From Parabacteroides sp. AD58 (GTDB lineage Bacteria > Bacteroidota > Bacteroidia > Bacteroidales > Tannerellaceae), in contig NZ_CP146284.1 of NCBI RefSeq assembly GCF_023744375.2, positions 1,488,001 to 1,552,000 of the forward strand: a DNA stretch of 64,000 nucleotides, written 5' to 3'. Made by a program: the position numbers and the translations under genes. Positions 43,859-53,645 of the stretch are shown here, in pieces (position 1 is the first letter of the stretch; the number at the start of each line of letters is the position of its first letter). The notes beneath the pieces were generated by a model. That model had not been told where the DNA came from. It ran no database searches and saw only the letters and a list, made by a program, of their open reading frames with translations.

Positions 43859-44872
43859 ATGTCATGGTTTAAGAACATCGTTCGGACATGTCATACGGTT
43901 TTGATAGACATTAAAGCTTTTTTGCATCGCCAACGATGGAAAGAAGCTTTAATTTTTTTCTGCTTCGTATTATTGTCTTTTGGTTTCTGGCTGCTACAAA
44001 GCCTGCAGCAGGAATATGAGACAGATATGTCTATACCTATCAGATATACCAATGTCCCGGACGATATTATTTTTACCAATAAAATTCCGCAGGCGATAAA
44101 TATCCGCATCAAAGATAAAGGCAGCGCCTTGCTTAACTATACGATTGGCCAGAAATTCAGATCAATCACAATTGATATGACCGGACTTTCCAAGGAAAGC
44201 GGCAAGTTTACAGTCGACAAAAGGTATATTGAGGCTGAAGTACAAAAACAAGTACTGGCAACGACTACCCTTTACAGCATCGAACCTCAAGCCATTACTT
44301 TACGGTTCGGCATGAGAAAAAGCAAAGAATTCCCAATCGTATTCCAGGGAAATATCCAGACAGAAAAAGGATTCCTTGTATCTTCTGATATACAGATTTC
44401 TCCTTCTCGCGTAACCGTTTATGCCAGTGATTCCATTTTAGATACGATTCAGGAAATAAAAACGGTCTACACGGAAATTAAAAACGGGAAAAAGAGTATT
44501 ACCCGTGTAGTCGCTTTGGAACCTATTGAAGGAACAAATTTCGAGACAAATAATGTTTCCGTGACAATTCCTATTGAAGAATACACAGAAAAGATGCTCT
44601 CTATCCCTGTAACAGTTACGGGCGTTCCGGTGAATTATAAAATCAGAACATTTCCACAAGCCGTTGAAGTGGCCTGTAATATCCCGATTTCACGATTCAA
44701 GGAATTAACAGAAGACATGTTTACAGTAGAGGTTCCTTACGCCCAACTGGAAGAAAATGTCTCCGGCTCTATCGACGTACAGGTTACAAAAAAACCGGAC
44801 TGGGTCCGTTATTGCCATGTATCACCGGCCAAAATAGAATTCTTGTTAGAACAAAATACCAGTTTCAAATGA
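43859..44872 (+). CDS. YbbR-like domain protein
   Basis: 337 residues. One N-terminal membrane helix (LIFFCFVLLSFGFWLLQSL) is followed by a periplasmic region with repeated YbbR-type beta modules (YTNVPDDIIF, then SRVTVYASDSILD and IPVTVTGVPVNYKI). In other bacteria YbbR domains go with cyclic-di-AMP synthase genes, but here it sits with yajC and coaE. Stop TGA overlaps the coaE ATG. Confidence 0.85.
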   Translation: MSWFKNIVRTCHTVLIDIKAFLHRQRWKEALIFFCFVLLSFGFWLLQSLQQEYETDMSIPIRYTNVPDDIIFTNKIPQAINIRIKDKGSALLNYTIGQKFRSITIDMTGLSKESGKFTVDKRYIEAEVQKQVLATTTLYSIEPQAITLRFGMRKSKEFPIVFQGNIQTEKGFLVSSDIQISPSRVTVYASDSILDTIQEIKTVYTEIKNGKKSITRVVALEPIEGTNFETNNVSVTIPIEEYTEKMLSIPVTVTGVPVNYKIRTFPQAVEVACNIPISRFKELTEDMFTVEVPYAQLEENVSGSIDVQVTKKPDWVRYCHVSPAKIEFLLEQNTSFK

Positions 44873-45450
44873 TTAAGATAGGAATTACCGGAGGAATCGG
44901 AAGTGGCAAGTCGGTTGTTGCGCAACTCTTGTCGGTTTATGGCATCCCGGTTTATATTGCCGATGATGAAAGCAAGAAGCTGACGAACACGTCTCCTTTA
45001 ATCAGAGAACAGCTGACTCATCTTTTCGGACCAGACATTTACAATGCAAACGGTCTGAACAAAGCCATGTTGGCAAAAGCTATCTTCGGAAATAAAGACT
45101 TGCTCCAGCAAGTCAATCACATCATTCATCCGGAAGTAAACAGACATTTCCTGGACTGGTGTGAGCAGAAAAACACATATCAATGCTGTGCCATTGAGTC
45201 CGCCATTCTATTTGAATCCGGATTTAATAAAATAGTTGATGTCAGTCTTCTCGTTTACGCACCACTCGAAATTCGCATCCAACGGGCACTGCAGCGAGAC
45301 CATTCAAGTGAAGAAGCGTTGCGAAAACGAATTGAAAGCCAGATTTCCGATGAAGAAAAAAGGTCGTGGGTAGATTATACCATTACAAATGATGGCAAAC
45401 AGGCTTTGATACCGCAAGTTGAAAAGTTTTTAGACCAATTATATCGATAA
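44869..45450 (+). CDS. coaE: Dephospho-CoA kinase
   Basis: 193 residues from ATG at 44869, overlapping the upstream stop as ATGA; the open frame to 44812 is inside the YbbR gene. ITGGIGSGKSVVAQLL is the P-loop, and ADDESKKLT and RIESQISDEEKRSW are CoaE motifs. It performs the final phosphorylation in coenzyme A synthesis. Confidence 0.95.
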   Translation: MIKIGITGGIGSGKSVVAQLLSVYGIPVYIADDESKKLTNTSPLIREQLTHLFGPDIYNANGLNKAMLAKAIFGNKDLLQQVNHIIHPEVNRHFLDWCEQKNTYQCCAIESAILFESGFNKIVDVSLLVYAPLEIRIQRALQRDHSSEEALRKRIESQISDEEKRSWVDYTITNDGKQALIPQVEKFLDQLYR

Positions 45451-45466
45451 TCTCCCGTAGTTATGT

Positions 45467-45474
45467 TACCTTTG
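45467..45474 (+). promoter_or_regulatory. -7 box of the DUF5606 gene
   Basis: TACCTTTG, 50 nt before the ATG at 45524. Confidence 0.55.
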
Positions 45475-45523
45475 TGCGATATTTTAAATTAACTCAAATC
45501 CAAATAAGAAAAAACGAACAATT

Positions 45524-45985
45524 ATGTTGAAGACTATTTTGTCTATTTCTGGACGTCCAGGCCTGTTCAGACTGGTTTCTCACGGGAAAAATATGCTGAT
45601 CGTTGAATCATTGACAGACAAGAAAAAAGTTCCTGCATACGCAAAAGATAAAGTCATCTCTTTGGGCGATATCGCTATCTATACAAATGACGGAGAAGTT
45701 CCTTTGCATGAAGTATTGACCAACATCAAAAATAAGGAAAACGGAGAAAAAGCGTCTATTTCGACTTCTGCCAAAGGTGATGAATTACGTGCCTATATGG
45801 CTGAAGTATTACCTGAATTTGACCGGGATCGTGTTTATCCTAGCGATATCAAGAAATTAATCAGCTGGTATAATCTGTTAATCAGCAGTGGTATTAATGA
45901 TTTTACTCCCATCGAAGTAAAGATGGAACAACAGGAAACTGAAAATAAAGCTGCTGAAGAAGAAGCTCCTAAAACTGAAGAATAA
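45524..45985 (+). CDS. DUF5606 family protein
   Basis: 153 residues. LKTILSISGRPGLFRLVSHG and MLIVESLTDKKKVPAYAKD form the conserved N-terminal domain found across Bacteroidetes; the role is unknown. The C-terminus is acidic and low-complexity. It is monocistronic with its own terminator and seems to be a housekeeping protein. Confidence 0.85.
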   Translation: MLKTILSISGRPGLFRLVSHGKNMLIVESLTDKKKVPAYAKDKVISLGDIAIYTNDGEVPLHEVLTNIKNKENGEKASISTSAKGDELRAYMAEVLPEFDRDRVYPSDIKKLISWYNLLISSGINDFTPIEVKMEQQETENKAAEEEAPKTEE

Positions 45986-46005
45986 ATATCAAATACTCCC
46001 ATAAA

Positions 46006-46050
46006 ATAAGCCTGGATTGGTGTCTGTAAACAACCATCCAGGCTTTTTTA
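46006..46050 (+). terminator. Terminator of the DUF5606 gene
   Basis: AGCCTGGATGG-type stem: AAGCCTGGATTGG pairs with CCATCCAGGCTT and is followed by a T-run. Confidence 0.85.
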
Positions 46051-46184
46051 TTTTATTTGCGACTTTCTGTCTTGCTCCCAATAAAAGGGTCAAGGAATAA
46101 AATAAACGAAAGTCAAAAAGGATTCTAACGAGAATCGAAAACAAAAGTAACGAGAACTGAAATAAATAGTTGCAGGTTCCCTGT

Positions 46185-46517
46185 TCAGGACTTTTTCCCT
46201 TTACCACTCATAAAGGCTGCATAGGTCTGGAAAATAGCAGAAATGGCGAGCAGAACAACCCACTCCATTTTTCCCTTAAACATAAAGGCAGAAGCAGCAA
46301 TCATCAGTAGTCCGGATAAAACATTAAAACGGTGTAAGCGTTTCTGCCTGAAGTCCAGCCCAACGACCGACTCAGTCAGATAACAAACCGTTATACCGGC
46401 CGAACCGACAGCAAACAAATAGGGCGCAACGACCCATCGGGTTAAATACAACACCGCACCAACCAAGAGCAACAAGGCTGATATACTAAACACATACGTA
46501 CGTATTCGTGGATTCAT
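46185..46517 (-). CDS. Small integral membrane protein
   Basis: 110 residues with three or four hydrophobic helices (TYVFSISALLLLVGAVLYL, APYLFAVGSAGITVCYL, VLSGLLMIAASAFM and WVVLLAISAIFQTYAAFM) and basic loops. Conserved neighbour of the DivIC gene in related genomes as I remember it; function unknown. It starts immediately after the DivIC stop. Confidence 0.7.
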   Translation of the reverse strand: MNPRIRTYVFSISALLLLVGAVLYLTRWVVAPYLFAVGSAGITVCYLTESVVGLDFRQKRLHRFNVLSGLLMIAASAFMFKGKMEWVVLLAISAIFQTYAAFMSGKGKKS

Positions 46518-46823
46518 TTATTTTTCCTTTATGATATAAACATCTTCATTCGGGCGTTTCATGAAATATTCCTCACGGGCGAAACGCTCCAACCCTTCTT
46601 TATCAGTATGTAAATCTTCCAGTTTCTTACGGTTTACTTCAATTTCTTTCTGATAGAACTTGATTTCTTTCTCTAAACTTCTGATTTTCTCGTCATACAT
46701 GTATCGCTTGTACAAATTACTATCACTATCCAGACACATGAGGATAAACACACCGATAGTCACCAGCACATACTTGTTGATCCAAGCTAAATATTTATTG
46801 TAAAAATCTTTAAGTTTCGACAT
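46518..46823 (-). CDS. DivIC/FtsB-like septum protein
   Basis: 101 residues. One membrane helix (VLVTIGVFILMCLD) is followed by a coiled coil (YDEKIRSLEKEIKFYQKEIE) and the ERFAREEYFMKRPNEDVYII motif of the septum formation initiator family. It bridges FtsL and FtsQ in the divisome. Confidence 0.88.
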   Translation of the reverse strand: MSKLKDFYNKYLAWINKYVLVTIGVFILMCLDSDSNLYKRYMYDEKIRSLEKEIKFYQKEIEVNRKKLEDLHTDKEGLERFAREEYFMKRPNEDVYIIKEK

Positions 46824-46842
46824 CTCCAGAAAATCTTTTCCG

Positions 46843-46850
46843 CAAAGGTA
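46843..46850 (-). promoter_or_regulatory. -7 box of the DivIC operon
   Basis: TACCTTTG on the minus strand, 20 nt before the ATG. Confidence 0.5.
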
Positions 46851-46916
46851 AAAGATTTGCGAAAAAAATAAAAGGAATTCTTATCTTTACAAGCAAATTA
46901 AAAAATATTAATCCCA

Positions 46917-49028
46917 ATGAATAAATTAGTACTAATCGCAGGAGCTGCTTTTGCATTAACGGCATGTAATGCTCCAAAAGACCAGAAGACGGAAGCGGGT
47001 AATCCTTTCTTTACAGAATATACCACTCCGTTTGGTGTTCCTCCGTTCGATCAGATCAAGATTGAACATTATCTGCCTGCTTTCGAGAAAGGCATACAAG
47101 AACAAGCCCAGGAAATTGATGCCATTGTCAACCAGAAGTCAGTTCCGGACTTCGAGAATACCATTGTCGCTTTAGACCAGAGTGGAAAGCTTTTACGTAA
47201 AGTGAGTGCTGTATTCTACGGACAGAACAGTGCCAATACCTCCGATGAGATGCAAGAACTGAGTAAACAGTTATCCCCGATGCTCTCAAAACATGAAGAC
47301 GACATTAGTTTGAATCCAAAATTGTTTGAACGGGTAAAACAGGTTTATGAGAATAAAGACCAGATGGGCCTGAATAAGGAACAAGAAAAACTGCTGGAAG
47401 AAACGTATAAAGATTTCGTTAGAAGTGGTGCCAATCTGGATGAAGAAAAGCAAGCCAAGCTGCGTGAACTGAACAGTGAAATTGCTATGCTGCAACTCAC
47501 TTTCGGACAAAATATGCTGAAAGAGACGAATGATTTCCAATTAATCATTGATAAGGAAGAAGACTTGTCCGGATTACCAGCCAGCCTAATTGCCAATGCT
47601 GCCGAAACAGCTAAAGCAGCCGGCCAGGAAGGTAAATGGATCTTTACACTGCATAATCCCAGTGTCATGCCATTTCTGCAATACGCCGACAACCGCTCTC
47701 TGCGCGAAAAGATATTCAACGGATATATCAACCGGGGAAACAATAATAATGATGCAGATAACAAAGAGGTTGTTCGACAGCTGATTGAAAAAAGACTGGA
47801 AAAAGCGAAATTAATGGGATACAAGAACTATGCATCTTTCGTTCTGGAAGACCGCATGGCAAAGACTCCTGAAAATGTCTATAAGCTGTTAGATGAAGTA
47901 TGGACTCCGGCTCTGGCAAAAGCCAAGGAAGAGCTGGCAGATATACAGACTGAAATTAAGAAAGAAGGACAATCTTTTGAGGCTGAAGGCTGGGATTGGC
48001 GCTATTATTTCGAGAAGGCGAAAAAGGCTAAGTTTGATTTGGATGAGAACCAGATCCGGCCGTATCTGCCTCTCAATCAAGTTCGAGAAGGAGCTTTCTA
48101 TGTAGCCAACAAACTATATGGCATTACCTTTACTGAACTGAAAGACATTCCTCTTCCACATCCTGATGCTCTGGCTTTCGAATGTAAAGACAAGGATGGT
48201 ACACATTTGGGAGTTTTGTACATGGACTTTTTCCCCCGTGCCAGCAAACGAGGCGGAGCTTGGTGTGGAACCTACCGTTCTCAAACATACGTAGACGGCA
48301 AACGTCAGGGACCGGTTGTTACCATCGTTTGTAATTTCACACAGCCGGCAGCCGGCCAACCGGCCTTGTTAAGTGCAGATGAAGCATCAACTCTTTTCCA
48401 CGAATTCGGACATGCGCTGAATAACCTGTTCAAAGATGTACATTACTATGGAGTTTCGGGTGTTCCTCGCGACTTTGTTGAATTGCCTTCACAAATAATG
48501 GAGCACTGGGTATTTGAACCAGAAGTACTGAAAGTTTATGCCAAACATTATCAAACAGGAGAGGTTATTCCTGCAGATTTGATAGAAAAGCTTGACAAGA
48601 GCGGTAAATATGGTCAGGGTTTTGCTACAACCGAATATTTAGCCGCCTCACTGCTGGATATGGATTATCATGTTTTGACAGAGATACCAGCAGACATGGA
48701 TGTCATGAAGTTTGAAGAAGAGACATTGGGTAAACGCGGATTGTTAAAACAAATCCCATCACGTTACCGTACAACTTATTTCAATCATACCATGGGCGGT
48801 GGATATACAGCCGGTTACTATAGCTATATTTGGGCAGAAGTACTGGATGCAGATGCTTATGAAGCTTATAAAGAAACAGGAGATATATTCAATCAGGAAG
48901 TAGCTGGTAAATTCCGCAAGTATATATTAACCCCAGGCGGTATTGACGATGCGATGGATATGTACAAGAACTTCCGTGGGAAAGAACCCGGAACAGAACC
49001 CTTACTGAAGAATCGGGGATTGAAATAA
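46917..49028 (+). CDS. dcp: M3 family metallopeptidase (Dcp-like), lipoprotein
   Basis: 703 residues. Lipoprotein signal ends LTACN. The HEFGHALNNLF motif gives the zinc ligands and catalytic glutamate, with a downstream E in the third-ligand helix. PSRYRTTYFNHTMGGGYTAGYY is the M3 substrate-binding segment. Peptidyl-dipeptidases of this type remove C-terminal dipeptides from oligopeptides, here probably in the periplasm. Monocistronic. Confidence 0.92.
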   Translation: MNKLVLIAGAAFALTACNAPKDQKTEAGNPFFTEYTTPFGVPPFDQIKIEHYLPAFEKGIQEQAQEIDAIVNQKSVPDFENTIVALDQSGKLLRKVSAVFYGQNSANTSDEMQELSKQLSPMLSKHEDDISLNPKLFERVKQVYENKDQMGLNKEQEKLLEETYKDFVRSGANLDEEKQAKLRELNSEIAMLQLTFGQNMLKETNDFQLIIDKEEDLSGLPASLIANAAETAKAAGQEGKWIFTLHNPSVMPFLQYADNRSLREKIFNGYINRGNNNNDADNKEVVRQLIEKRLEKAKLMGYKNYASFVLEDRMAKTPENVYKLLDEVWTPALAKAKEELADIQTEIKKEGQSFEAEGWDWRYYFEKAKKAKFDLDENQIRPYLPLNQVREGAFYVANKLYGITFTELKDIPLPHPDALAFECKDKDGTHLGVLYMDFFPRASKRGGAWCGTYRSQTYVDGKRQGPVVTIVCNFTQPAAGQPALLSADEASTLFHEFGHALNNLFKDVHYYGVSGVPRDFVELPSQIMEHWVFEPEVLKVYAKHYQTGEVIPADLIEKLDKSGKYGQGFATTEYLAASLLDMDYHVLTEIPADMDVMKFEEETLGKRGLLKQIPSRYRTTYFNHTMGGGYTAGYYSYIWAEVLDADAYEAYKETGDIFNQEVAGKFRKYILTPGGIDDAMDMYKNFRGKEPGTEPLLKNRGLK

Positions 49029-49085
49029 AAATATCTCCCCTATTATCAGGTATCAATATTCGGATCGCATAGGTTGAGAAAGAAA

Positions 49086-49119
49086 AAGTCTGCCGGAAGT
49101 TTTCGGGCAGGCTTTTTTT
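49086..49119 (+). terminator. Terminator of the M3 peptidase gene
   Basis: AAGTCTGCC pairs with GGCAGGCTT (one G-T pair) and is followed by seven T residues. The dnaX -33 region overlaps it. Confidence 0.85.
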
Positions 49120-49123
49120 CTAC

Positions 49124-49131
49124 TATCTTTG
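49124..49131 (+). promoter_or_regulatory. dnaX -7 box
   Basis: TATCTTTG with TTTT (49100-49103) 20 nt upstream, inside the hairpin of the preceding terminator. Confidence 0.6.
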
Positions 49132-49163
49132 TTCGACCATCAAAAAAAGAGGCACGGAAACGT

Positions 49164-50912
49164 ATGGATAATTATATTGTATCGGCAAGAAAATACCGTC
49201 CGAGTACATTTAAAGATGTGGTCGGACAAAAGGCGTTGACGACGACCCTAAAGAATGCGATCCAGAATCAGAAATTGGCTCATGCCTATCTGTTTTGCGG
49301 ACCAAGAGGCGTCGGTAAAACTTCGTGCGCCCGAATCTTTGCCAAGACAATCAATTGCATGCATCCGACGGCCGATGGGGAAGCCTGTAATGCCTGCGAA
49401 TCATGTCAGGCATTCAATGAACAGCGTTCACTGAATATCCATGAACTAGATGCGGCATCCAACAACTCCGTCGATGATATCCGTTCATTGATAGACCAGG
49501 TTCGTATCCCGCCTGCTATTGGAAAATATAAAGTTTTCATCATTGATGAGGTACACATGCTTAGTCCGGCAGCTTTCAATGCATTCTTAAAGACATTGGA
49601 AGAACCGCCCCATCATGCATTGTTCATTCTGGCCACAACAGAAAGACATAAAGTGCTTCCAACCATTCTTTCCCGGTGCCAAACCTATAACTTTAATCGT
49701 ATTTCCATTGCCGATATGGTAGAACATCTGGAATACGTAGCTTCCAAAGAAGGCATTCAGGCAGAACCGGAAGCTCTTAATGTTATTGCCCAGAAAGCTG
49801 ATGGTGGTATGCGTGACGCCCTTTCTATATTCGATCAGGTAGCAAGTTATACAAACGGAAATATTACGTATCAGGCCGTTATCCAGAATTTGAATGTCCT
49901 TGATTATGACTATTACTTCCGAATGACTGATTTGATTTTGAATGGGAATATCCGGGCTTCACTCCTATTATTAAATGAAATAATCAACAAAGGATTTGAT
50001 GCCCAAAACATTGTTACCGGACTGGCCAGTCATTTTCGGGATTTATTGGTCTGCAAAGATCCGGCTACACTCGTTCTGTTTGAGGTTGGAGCCTCAATTC
50101 GTGAACACTACAAAGAAATGGCCCAACGCTGCCCAGAAACATTTCTGTTCAAGGCCATCGAGCTGGCAAATACATGCGATCAGAATTACCGAACCAGCCG
50201 AAACAAACGGCTGCTTGTCGAATTAATGCTGATCCAGCTTTGCCAATTGAGTCTTCCAGCAGCAGACGATAAAAAAAAAGTCCAATTAGAGCCAATTAAT
50301 ACGCCCGAACAGACACCAGCTCAACCGGCCACATCAACTGGTAAAATTCCAAATACCCAGCAACAAGTCGTTACGGTTCAGGAACCGCCGGCCCATATTC
50401 ATGTGTCTATTCCAGAAACAAATGTTTCCACTTCAGGAAAACGTCCAGGACGTCCGCCTATGGGAACTTCCCTGAAAGAAATAGCACATCCTAAAGTGCA
50501 ACAGCAAAATCCGCAAGGACAGACAGTACAAACCTCTGCCACTGATTTACGAACGAATTTCAGTCAGGAACAGTTACAAAAAGCATGGGACGAATACGCC
50601 AATACAATAGAGAAGAAAGTCTACTTGAAGAATATCATGAGTAACAGTAAACCTCAATTGCTGAATAACTTTTATTTCGAAGTCGGCGTTCATAATCCGG
50701 GCATGCAGGAAGAATTAATTAACAATGCGATTGACATTCTGGCTGTACTCCGCCAGAAACTTCAGAATACGCATATTCAAATGCGTGTACGCATTATGGA
50801 ATCAAACGAGAAACATCTGGCTTATACCAGTGCCGAAAAATATCAACACATGCTGGAAATCAATCCGCTGATTGATAAGCTCAGAAAAGACTTCGACTTA
50901 CGGACAGAATAA
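49164..50912 (+). CDS. dnaX: DNA polymerase III subunit gamma/tau
   Basis: 582 residues from MDNYIVSARKYRPSTFKDVV; the open frame to 49074 precedes the promoter and is not used. GPRGVGKTSCARIFAK is Walker A, a zinc module follows with C-ACNACESCQAF spacing, and IIDEVHMLSPAAFNAFLK is Walker B. The C-terminal 200 residues are Q/P-rich, then a tau-like domain. It loads the sliding clamp. Confidence 0.95.
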   Translation: MDNYIVSARKYRPSTFKDVVGQKALTTTLKNAIQNQKLAHAYLFCGPRGVGKTSCARIFAKTINCMHPTADGEACNACESCQAFNEQRSLNIHELDAASNNSVDDIRSLIDQVRIPPAIGKYKVFIIDEVHMLSPAAFNAFLKTLEEPPHHALFILATTERHKVLPTILSRCQTYNFNRISIADMVEHLEYVASKEGIQAEPEALNVIAQKADGGMRDALSIFDQVASYTNGNITYQAVIQNLNVLDYDYYFRMTDLILNGNIRASLLLLNEIINKGFDAQNIVTGLASHFRDLLVCKDPATLVLFEVGASIREHYKEMAQRCPETFLFKAIELANTCDQNYRTSRNKRLLVELMLIQLCQLSLPAADDKKKVQLEPINTPEQTPAQPATSTGKIPNTQQQVVTVQEPPAHIHVSIPETNVSTSGKRPGRPPMGTSLKEIAHPKVQQQNPQGQTVQTSATDLRTNFSQEQLQKAWDEYANTIEKKVYLKNIMSNSKPQLLNNFYFEVGVHNPGMQEELINNAIDILAVLRQKLQNTHIQMRVRIMESNEKHLAYTSAEKYQHMLEINPLIDKLRKDFDLRTE

Positions 50913-50914
50913 TA

Positions 50915-51667
50915 ATGAAACATATCATCTGTTTACTGGTAATTCTATGTTCTATTATGGAACCGGTTTCTGCCCAGACGGAAACCGATAGTTTGCTCGC
51001 ACATCATATCTCGATTGCAGAATATAAGTTCCAACCCAAATCACTGATTCTACCAGCTTCCCTGATAGCTGTTGGCGCTGTTGGAACAGCAGTTGACGGG
51101 ATGAACGACTTCCACTTGATTCACCGGAAAGACTCCGTCAACCAGATTCATATCGATGATTATATGGAATGGGGCATGCTCGGCTGGGTTTTCATCTGTG
51201 ATTTGATGGGTAAAGAAAAGCACAGTTGGATCGATCAGCTGTGTCTGGTCGGATTAGGAGAAATCATCAATGCCGGACTCACTCGCGGTACGAAATATCT
51301 GGTTAATGAACGACGGCCGGATGGTGGAAAATATTCTTTTCCATCGGGGCATACCGCTAATGCTTTCTTAGGAGCTCACATTGCTTACAAAGAGTTCAAA
51401 GACTCAAACCCATGGCTGGCTTATTCAGGATATGCTCTCGGTCTGTTCGTTGCAGGTTCACGCATCTATAACAACCGGCATTGGGTAGCCGACGTAATAG
51501 CGGGTGCAGGATATGGAATCCTTGCGGCCGAACTTTCCTACCTGATTTATTTTCCAATCCGCAATGCTATTGCTGAGAAAATCAATTTGAGAAGAGACCG
51601 AAAACTCCTTCTTTCCCCAGTATTGAATGAACAAGGTGGCGGGTTGTATTTTTCCTATACATTTTAG
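50915..51667 (+). CDS. PAP2 family phosphatase
   Basis: 250 residues with a signal peptide (cut after PVSAQ). Catalytic motifs are KYLVNERRPDGGKYSFPSGH (motif 1 KxxxxxxRP and motif 2 PSGH) and RIYNNRHWVADVIAG (motif 3). Acid-phosphatase-type enzymes of this class hydrolyse lipid phosphates such as undecaprenyl diphosphate. It begins 2 nt after dnaX and is co-transcribed with it. Confidence 0.88.
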   Translation: MKHIICLLVILCSIMEPVSAQTETDSLLAHHISIAEYKFQPKSLILPASLIAVGAVGTAVDGMNDFHLIHRKDSVNQIHIDDYMEWGMLGWVFICDLMGKEKHSWIDQLCLVGLGEIINAGLTRGTKYLVNERRPDGGKYSFPSGHTANAFLGAHIAYKEFKDSNPWLAYSGYALGLFVAGSRIYNNRHWVADVIAGAGYGILAAELSYLIYFPIRNAIAEKINLRRDRKLLLSPVLNEQGGGLYFSYTF

Positions 51668-51751
51668 CAGGAACAAAAAATCTGTCCAGTAGAATCAAGG
51701 ATAGCCGACTGATTTCTGTATTGAAATGAATTCAATTCAGATAGAAATCAT

Positions 51752-51759
51752 TACCTTTG
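51752..51759 (+). promoter_or_regulatory. glnS -7 box
   Basis: TACCTTTG, 30 nt upstream of the glnS ATG. Confidence 0.55.
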
Positions 51760-51788
51760 TCACGTCAGAAAAGAAATAATATTTATAT

Positions 51789-53528
51789 ATGAGCGAGATC
51801 AACACTAACGAAGTTGAGAGTAAGAAGAACTTAAACTTCATTGAAGCAATCGTAGAGAAAGATTTGGCAGAAGGTAAGAATGGCGGACGAGTTCAGACCC
51901 GTTTCCCGCCGGAGCCAAATGGATACCTTCATATTGGTCATGCCAAAGCCATCTGCCTGGACTTCGGTATCGCTGAACGTCATAACGGCATATGTAACCT
52001 GCGCTTCGACGATACTAATCCGGTTAAAGAAGATGTAGAATACATCGATTCTATCAAGGAAGACATCGAATGGTTAGGCTTCCACTGGAATAACATATAT
52101 TATGCTTCCGATTATTTCCAACAACTGTATGATTTTGCCATCCAATTAATCAAGGAAGGAAAAGCATATGTTGATGAACAAAGCTCGGAGCTGATCGCCC
52201 AGCAAAAGGGAACGCCCACTCAACCGGGTGTGGAAAGTCCTTACAGAAATCGCCCGATTGAAGAAAGCCTGGATTTGTTCCAGCGCATGAATGCCGGAGA
52301 ATTTGAGGAAGGAAGTATGACTCTGCGTGCCAAAATCGATATGGCAAACAGCAACATGCACTTCCGCGATCCGATCATTTACCGTATCCTGAAAACGCCG
52401 CATCACCGGACTGGAACTCATTGGAAGGTTTATCCGATGTACGATTTCGCACACGGACAAAGTGATTACTTCGAAGGCGTAACTCACTCTTTATGTACAC
52501 TCGAGTTTGTTCCTCACCGTCCGCTGTATGACTTGTTCATCGACTGGCTGAAGGAAGGAAAAGATTTGGATGACAATCGTCCGCGCCAGACAGAATTTAA
52601 CAAGCTGAACCTGAATTATACCTTAATGAGTAAGCGTAACTTGCTTACACTGGTAAAAGAAGGATTAGTAAACGGCTGGGACGATCCCCGTATGCCGACA
52701 CTTTGCGGATTCCGCCGTCGTGGTTATTCTCCGGAGTCAATCCGTAAATTTATCGACAAGATCGGTTATACAACTTATGATGCATTGAATGAATTCTCTT
52801 TATTGGAAAGCGCTGTTCGTGAAGATCTGAATGTCCGTGCTACCCGTGTTTCTGCTGTATTGGATCCGGTAAAACTTATCATTACCAACTATCCTGAAGG
52901 GAAAGTAGAAGAGATGGAAGCCATTAACAACCCGGAAGACGAAACAGCAGGCAGCCATATCATTGAATTCAGTCGCGAGTTATGGATGGAACGGGAAGAC
53001 TTTATGGAAGACGCACCGAAGAAATTCTTCCGTATGACTCCTGGCCAAGAGGTACGTTTGAAGAATGCTTATATCGTCAAATGTACTGGATGCAAGAAGG
53101 ACGAAGCAGGAAATGTAGTTGAAGTTTATTGTGAATACGATCCGAACACCCGTAGTGGCATGCCAGACAGTAACCGGAAAGTAAAAGGGACCTTGCATTG
53201 GGTAAGTTGCGCACACTGCCTGCCTGCAGAAGTTCGCTTATACGACCGTCTGTGGCAAGTAGAAAATCCGCGGGATGAATTGGCACGGTTGAAAGAGGAA
53301 GGATTAAGTGCCCTGGATGCTATGAAGCAGATGATCAATCCGGATTCATTGACGGTGAAGACAAACTGCTATGTAGAGAAATTCCTGGCAGAACAGAAAC
53401 CTCTCTCCTACTTCCAGTTCCAGCGTATCGGATATTTCAATCTCGATCCGGACAGTAAAGATGGTAAACTGATATTCAACCGGACCGTTTCACTGAAAGA
53501 TACGTGGAGCAAGATTAAGAATAAGTAA
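51789..53528 (+). CDS. glnS: Glutaminyl-tRNA synthetase
   Basis: 579 residues. Class I signatures: HIGHAKAICLDFG and LMSKRNLLTLV (the MSK version of KMSKS). FPPEPNGYLHIGH marks GlnRS/GluRS, and the long C-terminal beta-barrel domains mark GlnRS. It charges tRNA-Gln directly, in line with the two tRNA-Gln genes at 35 kb. Monocistronic. Confidence 0.96.
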   Translation: MSEINTNEVESKKNLNFIEAIVEKDLAEGKNGGRVQTRFPPEPNGYLHIGHAKAICLDFGIAERHNGICNLRFDDTNPVKEDVEYIDSIKEDIEWLGFHWNNIYYASDYFQQLYDFAIQLIKEGKAYVDEQSSELIAQQKGTPTQPGVESPYRNRPIEESLDLFQRMNAGEFEEGSMTLRAKIDMANSNMHFRDPIIYRILKTPHHRTGTHWKVYPMYDFAHGQSDYFEGVTHSLCTLEFVPHRPLYDLFIDWLKEGKDLDDNRPRQTEFNKLNLNYTLMSKRNLLTLVKEGLVNGWDDPRMPTLCGFRRRGYSPESIRKFIDKIGYTTYDALNEFSLLESAVREDLNVRATRVSAVLDPVKLIITNYPEGKVEEMEAINNPEDETAGSHIIEFSRELWMEREDFMEDAPKKFFRMTPGQEVRLKNAYIVKCTGCKKDEAGNVVEVYCEYDPNTRSGMPDSNRKVKGTLHWVSCAHCLPAEVRLYDRLWQVENPRDELARLKEEGLSALDAMKQMINPDSLTVKTNCYVEKFLAEQKPLSYFQFQRIGYFNLDPDSKDGKLIFNRTVSLKDTWSKIKNK

Positions 53529-53645
53529 GAGTATCAGGAAACAAGCTGACAAAACTATAAGATAGGGGAAACTGATTGATCCGTTCCTAATAAAGCCGTC
53601 AGCTTGTTTCCTCATCAAACTTGTCAACTCGTCAACTTGAAAGCA

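Noticed and set aside
49074..49163. N-terminal extension of dnaX
   Set aside because: The extension overlaps a terminator and the promoter, and the conserved protein begins at MDNYIVSARKYRP.
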